This document shows, piece after piece, positions 8,536 through 16,341 of a stretch of DNA of 64,000 bases. This DNA comes from JBFMDN01 sp040753915. Its GTDB lineage: Bacteria > Desulfobacterota > Desulfomonilia > Desulfomonilales > Desulfomonilaceae. The notes under the pieces were generated by a model. That model made no database searches. It saw nothing but the letters and a program-made list of their open reading frames with translations, and had not been told where the DNA came from. Position 1 is the stretch's first letter; each line of letters starts with the position of its first letter. The position numbers were made by a program, and so were the translations under genes. The stretch covers positions 124,001-188,000 of the forward strand of contig JBFMDN010000001.1 of assembly GCA_040753915.1 (NCBI GenBank). The letters run 5' to 3'.

Positions 8536-9456
8536 TCAGGCTTCAGCGGCTTGGTCGACTTCCTTCGCTTTCTTTGCGGCAGCGGCCGCCTTCTTCGCTT
8601 CCTGCTCCGCCTTTATCTGGCGAACAGCTTCTGCTTGTCTTGCCGGGTCTGTATAGCGAAAGATAAACTGGCGATTGCAGGCCCAAACCCCTGCCTTGGC
8701 CTGTTCTTCGTCACATTTCTCATAGTCGATCTCGATCCGGTCATTCACCAGGCTTACCGAATCCTTGGCCTTTCTCGTGCACGCAAGACAGTGTATGCAT
8801 CCTGCTTTGCACACGTTAGTCACGGCCTTTCCGGAGTCTTTGCTGCTGCATGGGACGTAGCAAGGAGCATCCTTGGGCAAGAGCTGAAGCACGTTCTTTG
8901 GGCAGGTGTTGACGCATACACCGCAACCGGTGCACGCATCGCGATCTATTACCGGCATTCCGTCTTCCATATGAATCGCGTGGAACGGACAAGCTGCTTC
9001 ACAATCGCCGTACCCGATGCACGCAAAATTGCATTCATACGGTCCACCAAAGGCAATGGTCGCTGCCTGACAGGAGTCGAATCCCACGTAGGAATGCTTC
9101 TTCTTTACCTCTCCCTCGTTTCGAGAACATCGAAGGAATGCCACAACCTCGCTCGCCGCTCCGGCCGATTTGCCGGTAATCGCTGCGACCTGTTCTGCGA
9201 CCGCCTGCTTTCCGGGAGCGCATTTGCTGGGAGGAACGCTGGGATCGGTAACCACAGCTTCGGCATAAGACTCACAACCGGCAAACCCGCAAGCGCCGCA
9301 GTTGGCACCTGGCAGACATGCCCTGACCGCCTCTATCTTCGGATCGACCTTCACAGCGAAGCGCTTGGCTGCGTAGGCAAGGGCCACTCCGCAGACAACG
9401 CCAAACGCGACGAAGAATAGCAACCCGTACACGGCAGTTGTCCAAACATCTTCCAT
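8536..9456 (-). CDS. rnfB: Electron transport complex subunit RnfB
   Basis: This iron-sulfur subunit of the Rnf complex couples ferredoxin and NAD to ion translocation. An N-terminal membrane anchor (about 8-30) precedes the 4Fe-4S domain with CxxxxxCGxCGFxGC spacing (GANCGACGFAGCESYAEA). Ferredoxin-type clusters follow (CIGYGDCEAACP, CTGCGVCVNTCPKN) with further Cys motifs (CKAGCIHCLAC). The C-terminus is Ala/Lys-rich (about 30 residues) and probably disordered. The start at 9456 follows GAGGTGTTAACG; the longer frame to 9576 adds a non-membrane stretch and is rejected. It is the last gene of the rnf operon. Confidence 0.95.
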   Translation of the reverse strand: MEDVWTTAVYGLLFFVAFGVVCGVALAYAAKRFAVKVDPKIEAVRACLPGANCGACGFAGCESYAEAVVTDPSVPPSKCAPGKQAVAEQVAAITGKSAGAASEVVAFLRCSRNEGEVKKKHSYVGFDSCQAATIAFGGPYECNFACIGYGDCEAACPFHAIHMEDGMPVIDRDACTGCGVCVNTCPKNVLQLLPKDAPCYVPCSSKDSGKAVTNVCKAGCIHCLACTRKAKDSVSLVNDRIEIDYEKCDEEQAKAGVWACNRQFIFRYTDPARQAEAVRQIKAEQEAKKAAAAAKKAKEVDQAAEA

Positions 9457-9653
9457 CGTTAACACCTCTATCGTCTGTGGCCGGTCGCGGTCCCCTCCCG
9501 CCTCTACACAAAAACTGGGGGTATCCGCCGCAGCCAACCGTTCCGTAATGATAATCGTTTCGGGGATCAGGATCAAGAGAGCAGAGCGAGCTCACGATGC
9601 CGCCCAAAAGTATCTCTTACTTGGACCATCGAGCCCTCCAGCCGGTTCCCAAT

Positions 9654-10601
9654 CTAGAAGATCGAAAGCCCCGAAAAACCGAGGAAAGCCAGCGCGAATA
9701 ATCCGGTTACGATAAACGCTATGGGCAACCCCGCGAACGTTGGGGGGACCCGGCATACTTCAAGCTTTTCTCTCACACATGCCATGAGAAAGAGAGCTAT
9801 CGCGAACCCGACTCCAGCTCCTACACCGAGACTGATGCTCTCAAACGGACCGTGTCCGCTGTCGGCATTGATCAGGGGAACAGCCAGGATGATGCAGTTG
9901 GTCACTATGAGCACGAGGTACACCCCGAGCTTTTTGAACAGGTACGGGTTCACTTTCCTGAGAATTGTGTCCACAAACTGGACGAAAATCGCTGTTGTGC
10001 CAATGAAAACAATGATTTTGAGGAAGTCCAGATGGAGAACCTCGAGAACATAAGTGTACAGGAGCCAGGCAAAGATGGCAGTGAGCACCATCACGATAGT
10101 GAACGTGATTCCCATACCGATTGCCGTCTCCTTCTTCTGAGAGACCCCGAAGAAGATGCACAACCCCAGGTACTTGGTGAAGACGAAATTGTTGATGAGC
10201 ATCGCCCCCAAGATAATGGCCATGAGAACCTGAAATTCGCTCTTCTTCACGAAGTACGTTCGGCTCCCGATCACCTTGCCGTCTGAAGTGACATCTTTTA
10301 CTTCGACGATGTACTCACCACCGGTGTTCAAAGCGTCCTTGAAATTCAGGGTGGCTGCCGTTTTCGCGGGGTTGAGCTCAACGGATTCCACCGGAATCCT
10401 GATGTCAGGATCGGGTCTCTCGAACACGGTGTAGTTTGATGGATTTTTTCCCCAGGACTCATCCACGGGCAGACCGAAGGATATCTCGATTGCCTTGTCC
10501 TTCTTGAAAGAGCCCGAGTCCTGTGCCCACACCGGCGCGGCAACAGCAAAACATACCAGCGCCGTCAGGATAGTCGCCAACGCGTGCTTGCAAGCCCTCA
10601 T
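9654..10601 (-). CDS. rnfA: RnfA fused to an N-terminal exported Ig-like domain
   Basis: At 315 residues this is about 120 longer than the usual RnfA of about 190. Residues 1-26 form a signal peptide (MRACKHALATILTALVCF...). Residues about 30-118 form a beta-rich domain of the SbsA/Big_5 Ig-like type, with ISFGLPVDESWGKNPSNYTV, then strands around VESVELNPAKTAATLNF and GGEYIVEVKDVTSDGKV. From about 123 the six-helix RnfA core begins (ILGAMLINNFVFTKYLGLC). The start is firm: AGGAGGAGG precedes the ATG and the rnfE stop is 1 nt upstream. An exported N-terminus fits a periplasmic N-terminus for RnfA. The added domain could contact RnfG, RnfD or a periplasmic redox partner, which is inference. 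Confidence 0.93.
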   Translation of the reverse strand: MRACKHALATILTALVCFAVAAPVWAQDSGSFKKDKAIEISFGLPVDESWGKNPSNYTVFERPDPDIRIPVESVELNPAKTAATLNFKDALNTGGEYIVEVKDVTSDGKVIGSRTYFVKKSEFQVLMAIILGAMLINNFVFTKYLGLCIFFGVSQKKETAIGMGITFTIVMVLTAIFAWLLYTYVLEVLHLDFLKIIVFIGTTAIFVQFVDTILRKVNPYLFKKLGVYLVLIVTNCIILAVPLINADSGHGPFESISLGVGAGVGFAIALFLMACVREKLEVCRVPPTFAGLPIAFIVTGLFALAFLGFSGLSIF

Positions 10602-10602
10602 A

Positions 10603-11223
10603 TCAGTGACCTCCTCCTGACGCTGGTATTTTGCCGGTGAGCTTGTATTCGATGTAATTGAAGGTTGCCATGATGAACCCGATCACGAAGAAACCGCCAG
10701 CCGGAAGTATCATGACGAGTAGGGGCTTGAAGCCCAAAACATCGAGTCCGAATAGTTGTCCCGCGCCAAAAAACTCCCGGATCGCGCCAATCAGGCACAA
10801 GCCAAAAAGGAACCCGATCCCCATGCCGAGGCCATCAAAGAATGACGGCACGAGAGGCTCCTTCGATGCGAAAAGCTCCAGTCGAGAAATGATGATGGCG
10901 AACACCACGATCAACTTCACGAATAGAGCGACTTGCTTATACACTTCGGGAGAAATCACCGGCAGGACCATGTCTATCACAGACACCCATAAGGCGATCA
11001 CGATGACGTAGGCCGGAATTCGAATGCGGGGATGAATGAATGACCGGAAGATCGCGACGGTGCAACTAGAAAACACCTGAACGAATACGACCGCCAGGCC
11101 AAGCATGAGGCCGTTTTTCACGGAGGTGGTAACCGCCACAGCCGGACACAAGCTCAGCGCAAGACGGAATATGGGATTCTCGGGGATAAACCCGTTCCAG
11201 AGAAGTTGCAGATTCCTGTTCAA
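10603..11223 (-). CDS. rnfE: Electron transport complex subunit RnfE
   Basis: The 206-residue integral membrane protein is paralogous to RnfA, with six predicted helices and the family segment NPIFRLALSLCPAVAVTTS near the N-terminus. The Cys there is the conserved one thought to help bind the iron-sulfur centre shared between RnfA and RnfE. Its stop lies 1 nt from the rnfA start and its start is 12 nt after rnfG, so the genes are translationally linked. Length is normal, in contrast to the fused RnfA. Confidence 0.95.
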   Translation of the reverse strand: MNRNLQLLWNGFIPENPIFRLALSLCPAVAVTTSVKNGLMLGLAVVFVQVFSSCTVAIFRSFIHPRIRIPAYVIVIALWVSVIDMVLPVISPEVYKQVALFVKLIVVFAIIISRLELFASKEPLVPSFFDGLGMGIGFLFGLCLIGAIREFFGAGQLFGLDVLGFKPLLVMILPAGGFFVIGFIMATFNYIEYKLTGKIPASGGGH

Positions 11224-11235
11224 AATATACCTCCG

Positions 11236-12144
11236 CTAGAATGCAGTTTGGATGTTCTTTTTCTGAATGGCCGCCTGAAGGACTCCCAAGCGGTATGCGA
11301 ACTTCCTCACTGCGTCCTGAACTCCGTTGAGGACCGCGCGACTGGATATGGTCGCGCCGGTCAGAGCAAAAATGTCCGCGTCCTTGAATTTGTCCCTGAT
11401 TTCTTTAACCTGGGCAGCACTGAGGCCCGCCAACTTTGCCTTCTCAGGTTCGAGAACAGTGAAGTAATCTTGGGGAAGGGGCTCCTTGACCACTTTCAAG
11501 TTTTTCAACTGCTCCAGGGTCTTACCTTCGAACTGATTCTTGAAATATGGTTGCTCTATTTCGGCGCCGAGACCTGGATCTTCTTCCGATTCCGTTATGG
11601 CAATGCCGTTGAGCGTCAGTTGGGGATTGAGTGAAACCATCATATGGATGAAGGTCTTGAACCCTTGGGTTACGGAAGGTATCACATACCCGAGCCTCTT
11701 GCCTTCCTCGTCAGCGATGTAGAGTGCTTGGGCAAACGTCACCTGGTAATCCTTCCCGATCGCTTCTTTCACGACACGGTCTCGAAGCCCCTCTTCCGCC
11801 AACTCTGCTTCTTTCGCTTTGAGTGGAATAACCCTGCGGGGCTCACCCGTCAGATCGATTTCCAATATCACGTGACCGCCATCCTTCACAGGAAGGACGT
11901 AAGCGAGCATGCGCTCCTTGTTGGGAGTGGCTATCACGTACCGATACACGGAAAAGACGTGGAGACTGGGAGGAGCCTGTTTCCCAGGTCCGTACCCAAG
12001 GAGCGCCTCGATCGTCTGCTTTTTGGTCTTTTCCTCCTGTTCCTTGCGGATGTGCTCGGTTTGAGTGAAAACGGCCCCCAATATTATCGCAGCGCCGATA
12101 CATACGGCCGTCAAGCTTATGGTTATCTTAAAGATTTCTTTCAT
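11236..12144 (-). CDS. rnfG: Electron transport complex subunit RnfG (FMN-binding)
   Basis: RnfG has one N-terminal membrane helix (about 7-27) and a large periplasmic region with an FMN-binding domain. The covalent flavinylation site is visible as FALTGATISS near residue 268; the second Thr is the expected phosphoester attachment point (family consensus S/T-GA-S/T). At 302 residues it is longer than the usual 190-220. The extra sequence lies before the FMN domain (about 60-150) and includes an FMN-domain-like strand pattern. Its role is electron transfer between the membrane-bound and periplasmic flavins of Rnf. Confidence 0.93.
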   Translation of the reverse strand: MKEIFKITISLTAVCIGAAIILGAVFTQTEHIRKEQEEKTKKQTIEALLGYGPGKQAPPSLHVFSVYRYVIATPNKERMLAYVLPVKDGGHVILEIDLTGEPRRVIPLKAKEAELAEEGLRDRVVKEAIGKDYQVTFAQALYIADEEGKRLGYVIPSVTQGFKTFIHMMVSLNPQLTLNGIAITESEEDPGLGAEIEQPYFKNQFEGKTLEQLKNLKVVKEPLPQDYFTVLEPEKAKLAGLSAAQVKEIRDKFKDADIFALTGATISSRAVLNGVQDAVRKFAYRLGVLQAAIQKKNIQTAF

Positions 12145-12171
12145 GTATCCCTCTCAACCCGAATTCGGTCC

Positions 12172-13191
12172 CTATTTGGCGGAAGCCACGGGGGCCTGCT
12201 TCGGCGGTGCGAATCTCTTTGGTTGGAACCACTCGTCAAGCGCGGGCGTCAAGCAATTCATCAAGAGAATTGCATAGCAAACCCCCTCCGGATAGCCTCC
12301 CTTGAGCCGGATGATCACAGTCAGCGCCCCAACGCCGACGCCGAATATGATCTGGGCGCTCTTGACAGAGGGAGACGTCGCGTAATCCGTGGCCATGTAG
12401 AAGGCCCCGAGCATCACGCCTCCGGATAGGACATGGACCAGCGGTTGACCGCCGAACCAAGTTTCTCCTCCGAAAATCCAGGAGAGAATCGCAACCGAAG
12501 CGATTGTTGAGACAGGAATGTGCCAGGTGATGATACCCCTGACCATCAAGAAGAGGCCCCCCAGAAGAATAAGAACCGCAGAGGTCTCTCCTATACATCC
12601 TGGACGAATCCCTATGAAAAAATTCCTATAGATGGTGTTTAATTCGCCGAACTGCTTCGTAAGGGCTCCGAGCCCGTAATGCTTCAGCACATAAAGGGGG
12701 GTGGCTGTAGAGACCGTGTCCACGGCTCCCGCGCCAAGAAAGACCCCCAGCGGCGATTGGCTCCAGTCCACCGGAGGTATCCATGCCGCGGTCATATACA
12801 CGGGGAAAGCAGCCATGAGAAGAGCTCTTCCTACCAAGGCAGGGTTCCACACGTTGAAACCAAGACCGCCCATGAGCTCCTTGTTGATGAAGATTGCACC
12901 TACCGCTCCGATCATTGGCAACCAGTACGGTACACCGGGTGGAATGACAAAGGCCATGAGGATACCGGTGATGACAGCGCTGCCGTCCGTCACCGATATC
13001 GGTCGTCCCAACGCTTTTTGGGAGATAGCCTCGACAACTACGCACGATATCACGCTCACAAGCGTGATGATGAGACCTCTGAATCCAAATACATAAATGG
13101 ACAGGAGCATCGCCGGAATAAGCGACGCAGAGACCGTCCACATAATACCCGCGGTCGTTTTCCCCATCCGAATATGGGGAGAAACCGACAC
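12172..13191 (-). CDS. rnfD: Electron transport complex subunit RnfD (start uncertain)
   Basis: This ten-helix membrane subunit is recognised by SPHIRMGKTTAGIMW near the start, GGLGFNVWNPALVGR, and the flavinylation motif VSTATPL with the FMN-bearing Thr. The first ordinary start codon in frame is the GTG at 13191, which has no good ribosome site. The frame stays open upstream to a strong GGGGAGG placed 8 nt before an ATC codon at 13239, which would give a natural-looking N-terminus (M)ETLDKKQ. The true start may therefore be a non-standard ATC or a miscalled ATG. The gene lies between rnfC and rnfG. Confidence 0.93.
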   Translation of the reverse strand: MSVSPHIRMGKTTAGIMWTVSASLIPAMLLSIYVFGFRGLIITLVSVISCVVVEAISQKALGRPISVTDGSAVITGILMAFVIPPGVPYWLPMIGAVGAIFINKELMGGLGFNVWNPALVGRALLMAAFPVYMTAAWIPPVDWSQSPLGVFLGAGAVDTVSTATPLYVLKHYGLGALTKQFGELNTIYRNFFIGIRPGCIGETSAVLILLGGLFLMVRGIITWHIPVSTIASVAILSWIFGGETWFGGQPLVHVLSGGVMLGAFYMATDYATSPSVKSAQIIFGVGVGALTVIIRLKGGYPEGVCYAILLMNCLTPALDEWFQPKRFAPPKQAPVASAK

Positions 13192-13379
13192 CGACCAGGT
13201 CGGCTCTGAGCTCGATTGTTTCTTGTCTAGCGTTTCGATGGTTCCATCCTCCCCAAAACCATAGTTTTTTCGCTTTCTTCACTCTGAGACCCATATCGTG
13301 CAGCGGTTAGGCGGAGAAGAAGCCGTTTCACGGGCTTGACCCTTCTCGACCGCTGCCGTGGTCCCGAGGGACAGAATAG

Positions 13380-14702
13380 CTACCCGCGTTTCTTGATCTG
13401 GATCTTGGCCAGTCTAACGAACTGGACCAAGGGGCGCTTCGCGGGACAGACGTACGCGCAGCTCCCACATTCAAAGCAATCAAATACACCGAATTTCTCG
13501 GTCAAATGCCCTTTGCCCGCCTCGACATATATTCCCACTTCTTTTGGCAGCAGGCCCATAGGGCACGCCTCCAAGCACCAACCGCAATGGATACAGGGAC
13601 CATGGAGGCCTGTGTCGGTCTCACTACTGTTGAGAAATAGCACACCGGAAGATGTCTTCGTGATGGGCACGTCCAGTGTGGACATGGCGAATCCCATCAT
13701 AGGACCTCCGGAAACAATCTTGAGCAGATCCCTGGTCCCTCCAAGGTAGTCCACAATGTCCGACACGAGCGTGCCGACCCGGACTCTGAGGTTCGCTGGG
13801 CGGTTAATGGCACGTCCTGAGACCGTTACAACCTTCTCGTAAAGCGGCTTGCGCATTGTGGCAGCTTCGAAAATTGCTAATGTGGTGGAGACATTCTGAA
13901 CAATGACACCAACATCGAAAGGAAGCCCGCCGCCCGGGACTGCTCGACCAGTCAGGGACTGGATGAGTTGTTTTTCGGATCCCTGCGGATACTTCACGCG
14001 AAGTCCCTGAACGTTCACGCTCACGTCGTCAGCGCCGGCAGAGCGCTCCGCCGCCTTGCTCATTGCGTTGATCGCGTCGGGCTTGTTGAGCTCAATCCCC
14101 ACTATGGCCCGTTTGATGCCGAGTATCTTGAGAATAATCTTGATACCTTCCACCAATTCATCCGAGCTCTCCAGCATAATCCGGTGGTCAGTTGTCAAAT
14201 ACGGCTCACACTCTGCGCCGTTGAGTATGAGGGTGTCCACCTTCGCAGTGGGAGGCGGCGACAGCTTGACGTGAGTCGGAAAGCCAGCTCCTCCGAGTCC
14301 GACAATCCCTGCATCCTTGACTCGAGCCAGAAGCTGCTCCCTGGAGAGCTTTCGCCAGTCTTCCTTCTCGTAGGTGCGCCGCGGCGCATCTGGGGTGGTT
14401 TCGATCACAACGGCGTCACATCGCACCATCGTGGGGTGAGGTCTTGCCTCGATCGATTTGACCGTTCCAGTTACGCTGCTATGAATTGTGGCTCCAAGGG
14501 CCTTCTCTACAGTCGCGATGACGTCGCCTTCCTGAATTTCCTGTTTCTTCTTCACGACCGGCTGGGCAATAGCGCCGAAGTGCATCGAAAGAGGCAGCAC
14601 CACCAGCGAAGGCGCCGGCATCTCCTCAATCGCCAGATGTTCGGTCAGTTCCTTGTGTTCTGCGGGATGAATCCCGCCTTTGGGAAAAGTTGGTTGGGCC
14701 AT
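13380..14702 (-). CDS. rnfC: Electron transport complex subunit RnfC
   Basis: The 440-residue peripheral subunit is thought to carry the NADH/FMN site. It has an N-terminal barrel-sandwich segment, the Rossmann-like NADH-binding core with VGLGGAGFPTHVKL and GAECEPYLTTDHR, an SLBB-like region, and two 4Fe-4S ferredoxin motifs near the C-terminus (CIHCGWCLEACP, CFECGSCAYVCP). The protein stops soon after the second cluster, so it lacks the long Ala/Lys repeat tail of gammaproteobacterial RnfC. The ATG at 14702 follows GAGAAGAGGAATC and is preferred over 14717. It is first in the operon, with a promoter at 14895-14923. Confidence 0.95.
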   Translation of the reverse strand: MAQPTFPKGGIHPAEHKELTEHLAIEEMPAPSLVVLPLSMHFGAIAQPVVKKKQEIQEGDVIATVEKALGATIHSSVTGTVKSIEARPHPTMVRCDAVVIETTPDAPRRTYEKEDWRKLSREQLLARVKDAGIVGLGGAGFPTHVKLSPPPTAKVDTLILNGAECEPYLTTDHRIMLESSDELVEGIKIILKILGIKRAIVGIELNKPDAINAMSKAAERSAGADDVSVNVQGLRVKYPQGSEKQLIQSLTGRAVPGGGLPFDVGVIVQNVSTTLAIFEAATMRKPLYEKVVTVSGRAINRPANLRVRVGTLVSDIVDYLGGTRDLLKIVSGGPMMGFAMSTLDVPITKTSSGVLFLNSSETDTGLHGPCIHCGWCLEACPMGLLPKEVGIYVEAGKGHLTEKFGVFDCFECGSCAYVCPAKRPLVQFVRLAKIQIKKRG

Positions 14703-14894
14703 GATTCCTCTTCTCACTGCTATAGACTTCGAAGGTCCAGCTTCCCACGCCCCAATCGCAACGCTACATCCGCAACTGGTGACGAGTTGCTAAAGAACCT
14801 TGGTATCAACTCACTGTGGTCGAGATGTAAGGGGCTACACCCGCACCGGAGGGCGGTCCGCTCAGATTTCAAAGTATCACGTCAAAGATCATGT

Positions 14895-14923
14895 ACCATA
14901 ATACTATGAGAATGAGGTGTCAA
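14895..14923 (-). promoter_or_regulatory. Putative promoter of the rnf operon
   Basis: On the minus strand TTGACA (14923-14918) and TATGGT (14900-14895) are separated by 17 nt. The leader to rnfC would be about 190 nt. The -35 element lies within the inverted repeat at 14917-14937, which suggests regulated transcription. Confidence 0.6.
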
Positions 14924-14937
14924 GAAGATCTTGACAC
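14917..14937. promoter_or_regulatory. Perfect 9-bp inverted repeat over the rnf -35 element (candidate operator)
   Basis: GTGTCAAGA and TCTTGACAC flank a 3-nt centre. The arms contain a TTGACA on each strand, one being the rnf -35. A dimeric repressor bound here would block the rnf promoter; the regulator is not identifiable from the window. Confidence 0.5.
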
Positions 14938-15097
14938 GAGATTCATCTCACTGAACTCCTCTTCAGGCGCACCGACGGGTCGCGGGGCATGCCAGTCTTC
15001 CAGAAATTGGCATGGCTCACCGGACAATTCAACCTTATCAGATACAACAAAGTGTGAGACAATTGGTGCCGACTTATCGTGGGAGGAGTTGCAATCA

Positions 15098-15391
15098 ATG
15101 GAAAAGAGCATCGAAGAGCTCATTATGGAACGGATCGAGCGACCCGGCTGGGTTTCTACGCGAGGAATTCTTCTAGACCCCGCAGGAAAATTGGATACCG
15201 AAGAGCACCGCCAGGTCGAAGCAGTCATGAAAAAGCTCGCACGAGAAGGAAAGCTCTTGCTTTGGAAGCTCATCATAAGAGACAAGGGGGAAGAGCTTCT
15301 CGCTGCAGCGAGACCCGACCTGGAATTGGACAAAGATCTTGAAGAAAGGGGAGCTTGGGCCGAAGCAGTGAGGATTCAGCCTGAAGAATGA
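15098..15391 (+). CDS. Small hypothetical protein coupled to a PLD-like gene
   Basis: This 97-residue basic/acidic protein has a predicted alpha/beta pattern like a winged helix: helix EELIMERIERPG, helix RQVEAVMKKLAREG, then a strand pair KLLLWKLIIRD. No family is recognised. The ATG at 15098 follows GGAGGAG; the longer frame back to 14891 runs through the rnf promoter and is unlikely. Its stop overlaps the start of the PLD-like gene by 4 nt (ATGA), so the two are translated together and may act together on nucleic acid. That joint role is inference. Confidence 0.7.
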   Translation: MEKSIEELIMERIERPGWVSTRGILLDPAGKLDTEEHRQVEAVMKKLAREGKLLLWKLIIRDKGEELLAAARPDLELDKDLEERGAWAEAVRIQPEE

Positions 15392-15909
15392 AGCTCTTGC
15401 GAGATAGGGAAATCTATGAGGAATTCACGGAGAGCTACCTCACCAAGGCGCATCAGTACGTCTGGATTGCTACGGCAAACATCAAGAGCACGGGCCTGCG
15501 GTTTCAGCGCCGCTTCATTTCCTTCGTCGATCTCGTTGCTATTCTTGTCAACCGAGGAGTGTCATTCCGCATTATTCATGCTGAGCTACCTTCGGGACCC
15601 TTTCGGCAGCGGTACGAAGCACTCGACTCTCGTGGCTCGCTGAGCGCGGGCGTCGAGTTTCTGCACTGTATACGGATGCACGCCAAGATCTTTATAGTGG
15701 ACGGGAAGGTGGCGCTCATCGGAAGTGCCAACTTGACGGGTGCAGGAATTGGTGCCAAAGGGCAGCAAAACCGCAATTTCGAGCTCGCTTTCTTTGTCGA
15801 AGGGGAGCAGGAAGTCCGTCCGTTCGCGGAGTATTTCGACTCGGTGTGGATGGGAGCTCACTGCACCCACTGCGGTCGTCGAGAAATATGTCCCGGCCCG
15901 GCCGCGTAG
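15388..15909 (+). CDS. Single-HKD phospholipase-D-like protein (possible nuclease)
   Basis: The 173-residue protein has one HKD motif, MHAKIFIVDGKVALIGSANL (about residues 92-111), with His, Lys, Asp and the GSxN that follow the family spacing. Single-HKD proteins such as Nuc and the FokI-like BfiI act as dimers on DNA, whereas lipid enzymes usually carry two motifs; a nuclease role is therefore plausible but unproven. There is no signal peptide, so it should be cytoplasmic. The C-terminus carries HCTHCGRREIC, a small Cys cluster that might bind zinc. A strong terminator follows. Confidence 0.8.
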   Translation: MKLLRDREIYEEFTESYLTKAHQYVWIATANIKSTGLRFQRRFISFVDLVAILVNRGVSFRIIHAELPSGPFRQRYEALDSRGSLSAGVEFLHCIRMHAKIFIVDGKVALIGSANLTGAGIGAKGQQNRNFELAFFVEGEQEVRPFAEYFDSVWMGAHCTHCGRREICPGPAA

Positions 15910-15978
15910 AGGCACGACCTGCGTCTCAACCAGCCCATCGAAGCCAGTGGCGTGACCAGACTCACCGAGACTTGACAA

Positions 15979-16029
15979 GCCCTCGATTTACCTCCTCCGT
16001 ACGAAGAGGAAATCGAGGGGTTTGTTTTT
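15979..16029 (+). terminator. Rho-independent terminator after the PLD-like gene
   Basis: Arms CCCTCGATTT (15980-15989) and AAATCGAGGG (16010-16019) pair perfectly, and inner CCTC/GAGG extends the stem past a single bulged A. TTTGTTTTT follows directly. This is the clearest terminator in the window. Confidence 0.88.
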
Positions 16030-16091
16030 CGGATGCTTCGGGTGGAGCATTCTCTTCGTGAAAACAAAGTGGTGTTTCGGCTGAGGTGCGA

Positions 16092-16316
16092 TAGTGGAGC
16101 GCATTAAGAACAGGTCGGAAGCCGATTAGCAAACCGACTCATTGACGACAGCGTGAAAGCAACGGCAACGCTGCACTATCGTGATGGCCATGAGCGAGGA
16201 GCTCTCCAGCCACTGATGGGATATCTCGACCTCAATTATGACCACATGTCGACCGAAGGCTCATTGGCTTTCAACTGCACTGAATGCCACGCATAGTCAA
16301 TGCGTGGCAGCATAGG
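16092..16316 (-). repeat. Dispersed intergenic repeat, copy C
   Basis: This copy lies in inverted orientation relative to the others. Read on the minus strand it begins with the hairpin TGCCACGC...GCGTGGCA and ends with GCGCTCCACTA. One base differs in the inner arm (TAGTGCAGCG). Over the 75 nt from the hairpin onward it differs from copy E at only 6 positions. It lies between two convergent genes, after the terminator and 26 bp from the stop of the acetoacetyl-CoA synthetase gene. Confidence 0.9.
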
Positions 16317-16341
16317 CCGTTTCCGAGACCTGTCGCGAGGT

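Noticed and set aside
12626..13294. 222-codon minus-strand frame overlapping rnfD
   Set aside because: It is an alternate frame of rnfD; the rnfD frame has all family motifs.
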